NCBI RefSeq assembly: GCF_000687935.1
Contig: NZ_JHZZ01000001.1
Coordinates: 2,986,001 to 3,050,000, forward strand
Direction of reading: 5' to 3'
DNA length: 64,000 nucleotides
Source: Polaribacter sp. Hel_I_88
GTDB taxonomy: Bacteria; Bacteroidota; Bacteroidia; Flavobacteriales; Flavobacteriaceae
Below the pieces are notes generated by a model. The model was given only the letters and a program-made list of their open reading frames with translations, had not been told where the DNA came from and made no database searches. Position numbers and translations under genes: made by a program. Below, piece after piece: positions 61,571 to 64,000 of the stretch (position 1 is its first letter; every line of letters begins with the position of its first letter).

Positions 61571-62209
61571 CTACAACCTCTCTTCAATCCACTTTTTAAA
61601 ACTATAAAAGTTTTGTGGAGCAACTCCATGCCCAACATTGTATTCGGAATATACATTTTGTAAACCTATATTGTCTAAAAAAGGTTTGCTTTTTCTTGCC
61701 CAATCTACAGGTAAAACTTGGTCTACAGAGCCATGAGAACAATAATAATCAGTTTTGATGTCTTTAGAGATCGTTTTCGGAATCATTTCATCATTTATAT
61801 AGCCACTCAAAGCAATTACATGCTGTACTTTGTTTGGATACATAAAACTCAAAGAATAACTTAAAATAGCACCTTGACTAAATCCTAATAAAAAGGTTTT
61901 GTCAGGATTTGTGTTGTATTTTTCTTTAATTTCATCAATAAAATCAGCAATTTTTGTTAAAGATTCCCTAGCTTGTTTTAAATCGGAAAATTTACCTTTT
62001 ACAGCATCAAAATTAATAGCATACCAAGCATAGCCTCCATAACCCATTTCGTAAGGTGCTTGTGCACTTATAATTAATAATTCTTCAGGCAATTCTTCAG
62101 CAAAAGAAAATAAATCTTCTTTATTGCTTCCATAACCATGTAATAAAATTAATAAAGGTGGGTTTTTAGTTTCTTTCGTTGGTTTTCTGATACTATATTC
62201 TAAACTCAT
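61571..62209 (-). CDS. phospholipase/carboxylesterase family alpha/beta-hydrolase
   Basis: A 212-aa serine hydrolase. The oxyanion motif LLILLHGYGSN, the nucleophile Ser111 in LLGFSQGAILSYSL, an acid Asp in HGSVDQVLPVDWA and the His in YNVGHGVAPQNFY form the catalytic triad. The family hydrolyses short acyl esters or lysophospholipids. There is no signal peptide, so it is cytoplasmic. Neighbouring genes give no further hint of the substrate. Confidence 0.92.
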   Translation of the reverse strand: MSLEYSIRKPTKETKNPPLLILLHGYGSNKEDLFSFAEELPEELLIISAQAPYEMGYGGYAWYAINFDAVKGKFSDLKQARESLTKIADFIDEIKEKYNTNPDKTFLLGFSQGAILSYSLSFMYPNKVQHVIALSGYINDEMIPKTISKDIKTDYYCSHGSVDQVLPVDWARKSKPFLDNIGLQNVYSEYNVGHGVAPQNFYSFKKWIEERL

Positions 62210-62341
62210 ATTTTTTTTGTGATGTTCAATTTTGAAGTAATGATTGCATTATAAATTCAAAATAGACGTGTTATTAAATCCAACTTTTCGATAGGATTTT
62301 GTATTCGTAATTTATTAAAATTGCATTTTAGGAATATTGTT

Positions 62342-62686
62342 TTAAAACCCAATAAACCATTTTTGAAAATATTCTCCAATATAGGGTATCAATTTTTCTT
62401 CCCCTTTAAAGGAACCAAATAAAGAAATTATCCAACCTATAAAAAGGAAAACTCCAACAATCCAACTAGCAGTAGCTCCTAAAGATTTATAAATTAAAAC
62501 ACCATTTAAAAGTTGAACTAAATTTAAACCAATCATTTGTCGTATGTAAAAACTTGTAAAAGTGTTTTTTTCGTTTAAATTCAATGCAAAAGCAATGATG
62601 ATACCAATAATCCAAAAGTGACTAATAATGGCAGGAATTTTTCCATTGCTAATGGTTTTTTCGGTATTTATGTTTATTCTATCCAT
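62342..62686 (-). CDS. small membrane protein, DUF4870/Tic20-like
   Basis: A 114-aa protein with three or four hydrophobic helices: AIISHFWIIGIIIAFALNLN, FYIRQMIGLNLVQLLNGVLIY and WIVGVFLFIGWIISLFGSF, ending with EKLIPYIGEYFQKWFIGF. The arrangement resembles DUF4870 (chloroplast import component-like) small membrane proteins. It begins 1 base after the dihydroorotase-like gene stop and is thus in an operon with it. Function unknown. Confidence 0.7.
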   Translation of the reverse strand: MDRININTEKTISNGKIPAIISHFWIIGIIIAFALNLNEKNTFTSFYIRQMIGLNLVQLLNGVLIYKSLGATASWIVGVFLFIGWIISLFGSFKGEEKLIPYIGEYFQKWFIGF

Positions 62687-62687
62687 T

Positions 62688-63950
62688 TTACTTTAAAATT
62701 AATTGATTGTTTGCGAAAATTCCATAAACATTACCTTTTAATTTTTTGCTGATAAAAGGGCTGTTTTTAGACGTTGATAGAATATCGTTTTTCGTAAAAG
62801 TTATTTCAGTATTTGGATTGAATAAAGTAATATCAGCAATATTTCCTTTTTTAATAGCGTGATTTTCAACTCCAAAAATTTCTCTAGGTTTAGTGGTAAT
62901 ACAATTGATAAAATCATCCAATTCTAAAACTGAATTCATAGCTCCAAAAGCACTTTCTAAACCAATAACACCATCTTTAGCTTCGCTAAATTCTACTTTT
63001 TTATGTTCAATATCAATAGGATTATGATCGGAAGTAATAACATCAATCACACCAGATTTTACTGCTTTTTGCAACGCTTTTATATCGTCTTTAGTTCTTA
63101 AAGGCGGATTCGTTTTAAAATTACTATCAAAACCATGCAGTTCATTGTCGGTTAAAACCAAATGATGAGCAGCAACACTGCAAGTAACTTTCAAGCCTTT
63201 TTTCTTGGCATCTTTTATTAATTCAACCGATTTTGCTGATGAAATTGTTGGAATGTGCAATTTGCCTCCTGTATATTCTAGCAAAAATAAATCTCTTGCA
63301 ATTTGAATGTGTTCAGCCAAAGCAGGAATTCCTTTCAAGCCCAATTTAGTGCTATTAATACCTTCGTTAGCAATGCCTTCTCCAGCAATTTTGTTGTTTT
63401 TTGGGAAACTCAACACTAAACCATTAAAATTTTGAGCGTACAAAAGTGCAACTTTCATTAAGTTGTCATTCTCAATAGGTTTGTTGTAATCGCCAAAGGC
63501 GACTGCTCCAGATTGTTGCATGTCATACAATTCAGCCATGTCAACACCTTCGCTGTTTTTTGTTAAAGCAGCAATTGGGTACAATTTTACAGCAGCATTT
63601 TGAGCTTTGTTAATTAAAAACTCAACATCCGATTTCGAATCGATAACAGGATTTGTGTTTGCATTTACAGCGATAGCCGTAAAACCACTTTTTGCAGCCA
63701 CTTGCAAACCGTTTTTAATGGTTTCTCTTTCTTCAAAACCAGGCTCTCCCAAAGAAACACTGGTATCAAACCATCCACAAGAAACGTGTAAATTTTCTAC
63801 GTTTACAAGGGTGTAATTCTCTTTTTGTGCAATGGAATCTGCAATTTTTTCAATGTTTCCATCACTAATTAAAATGTCTTTTTTTTGTTGATGATAAGGA
63901 CTTGTGGCATCTATAATGGTTGCGTTTTTAAGAAGCGTACTCATACTCAT
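62688..63950 (-). CDS. dihydroorotase-family protein lacking metal ligands
   Basis: A 420-aa amidohydrolase-fold protein. The normal dihydroorotase motif DxHxHLREPG is here DTSVSLGEPG (residues 62-71): both metal-ligand His are Ser64 and Ser66, and the substrate Arg is Gly68. The His of the usual SHCED motif is also missing (LVLSFPKNN). The later ligand segments are kept: VAAHHLVLTDNEL, GKLHIPTISSAKS and VITSDHNPIDIEH. It is therefore probably a non-catalytic partner, like the inactive PyrC' of the aspartate transcarbamoylase complexes of pseudomonads, rather than the working pyrimidine enzyme. A -7 box lies upstream at 63986. Confidence 0.85.
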   Translation of the reverse strand: MSMSTLLKNATIIDATSPYHQQKKDILISDGNIEKIADSIAQKENYTLVNVENLHVSCGWFDTSVSLGEPGFEERETIKNGLQVAAKSGFTAIAVNANTNPVIDSKSDVEFLINKAQNAAVKLYPIAALTKNSEGVDMAELYDMQQSGAVAFGDYNKPIENDNLMKVALLYAQNFNGLVLSFPKNNKIAGEGIANEGINSTKLGLKGIPALAEHIQIARDLFLLEYTGGKLHIPTISSAKSVELIKDAKKKGLKVTCSVAAHHLVLTDNELHGFDSNFKTNPPLRTKDDIKALQKAVKSGVIDVITSDHNPIDIEHKKVEFSEAKDGVIGLESAFGAMNSVLELDDFINCITTKPREIFGVENHAIKKGNIADITLFNPNTEITFTKNDILSTSKNSPFISKKLKGNVYGIFANNQLILK

Positions 63951-63985
63951 GGTTTATAGAATTTTAAAATCAAAATTTCTAATAA

Positions 63986-63993
63986 CAAAGATA
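63986..63993 (-). promoter_or_regulatory. -7 promoter box of the dihydroorotase-like gene
   Basis: On the minus strand TATCTTTG matches TAnnTTTG, 35 bases before the ATG at 63950. The -33 region is outside the window. Confidence 0.5.
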
Positions 63994-64000
63994 CAATTGC

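Overview
The window looks like the chromosome of a marine member of the Flavobacteriaceae (Bacteroidota), probably Polaribacter or a close relative. The DNA is strongly AT-rich. Several starts are preceded by the Bacteroidota -7 box TAnnTTTG rather than by Shine-Dalgarno sequences. Secreted enzymes carry type IX secretion (T9SS) C-terminal sorting domains, and many proteins have Bacteroidota-type lipoprotein signals. No rRNA, tRNA, CRISPR array, prophage or complete insertion sequence was recognised by eye.

Layout. (1) 1-5.5 kb: an ECF sigma factor and two secreted polysaccharide-active enzymes, a GH16-like protein and a PL6 alginate-lyase-like protein with BACON and F5/8C domains. Two tandem operator-like 13-mers lie over the PL6 promoter. 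(2) 5.5-12.2 kb: housekeeping and small proteins (SlyD-like FKBP, M14 peptidase, a 52-aa YqaE/Pmp3 protein, CsaA-like, Mpo1-like, TPR lipoprotein, DUF6090-like). (3) 12.3-18.4 kb: a compact four-gene type III restriction-modification operon: XRE regulator, Mod, a RhuM-Doc/Fic fusion, Res. (4) 18.7-23.8 kb: leucine genes leuC-leuD-leuA-like-leuB, separated by repeat-rich spacers. (5) 23.8-34.6 kb: a class III aminotransferase and an LptA/OstA-like protein, then an Rrf2 regulator with a His-motif membrane protein, divergent from nirK-cytochrome c, nirV, SCO1, truncated haemoglobin, cupin and ric. This is a nitrite/NO module with strong palindromes in the divergent promoter region. A PLP decarboxylase follows as its own unit. 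(6) 34.6-53.4 kb: core genes (purA, a Fur-family repressor, RelA/SpoT, an M48 protease, a NERD protein, ppgK, an rRNA/tRNA methyltransferase, a cyclophilin-FKBP fusion, prfC, idi, queD, kdsB). (7) 53.4-56.5 kb: an ECF sigma / anti-sigma / periplasmic protein operon and a conserved protein of unknown function. (8) 56.6-60.7 kb: an MBL-fold hydrolase, then a four-gene cluster of a coiled-coil protein, a roadblock/longin-like protein, a Rab/Ras-like small GTPase and a hybrid histidine kinase. (9) 60.8-64 kb: a ParE/RelE-type toxin-antitoxin pair, a carboxylesterase, a small membrane protein and a dihydroorotase-family protein that has lost metal ligands.

The best candidates for undescribed biology are the small GTPase-histidine kinase cluster, the RhuM-Doc fusion inside the type III RM operon, the His-motif membrane protein co-transcribed with Rrf2 beside nirK, and the metal-ligand-deficient dihydroorotase homologue. 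All functional statements rest on reading motifs in the sequence; no database search was run.
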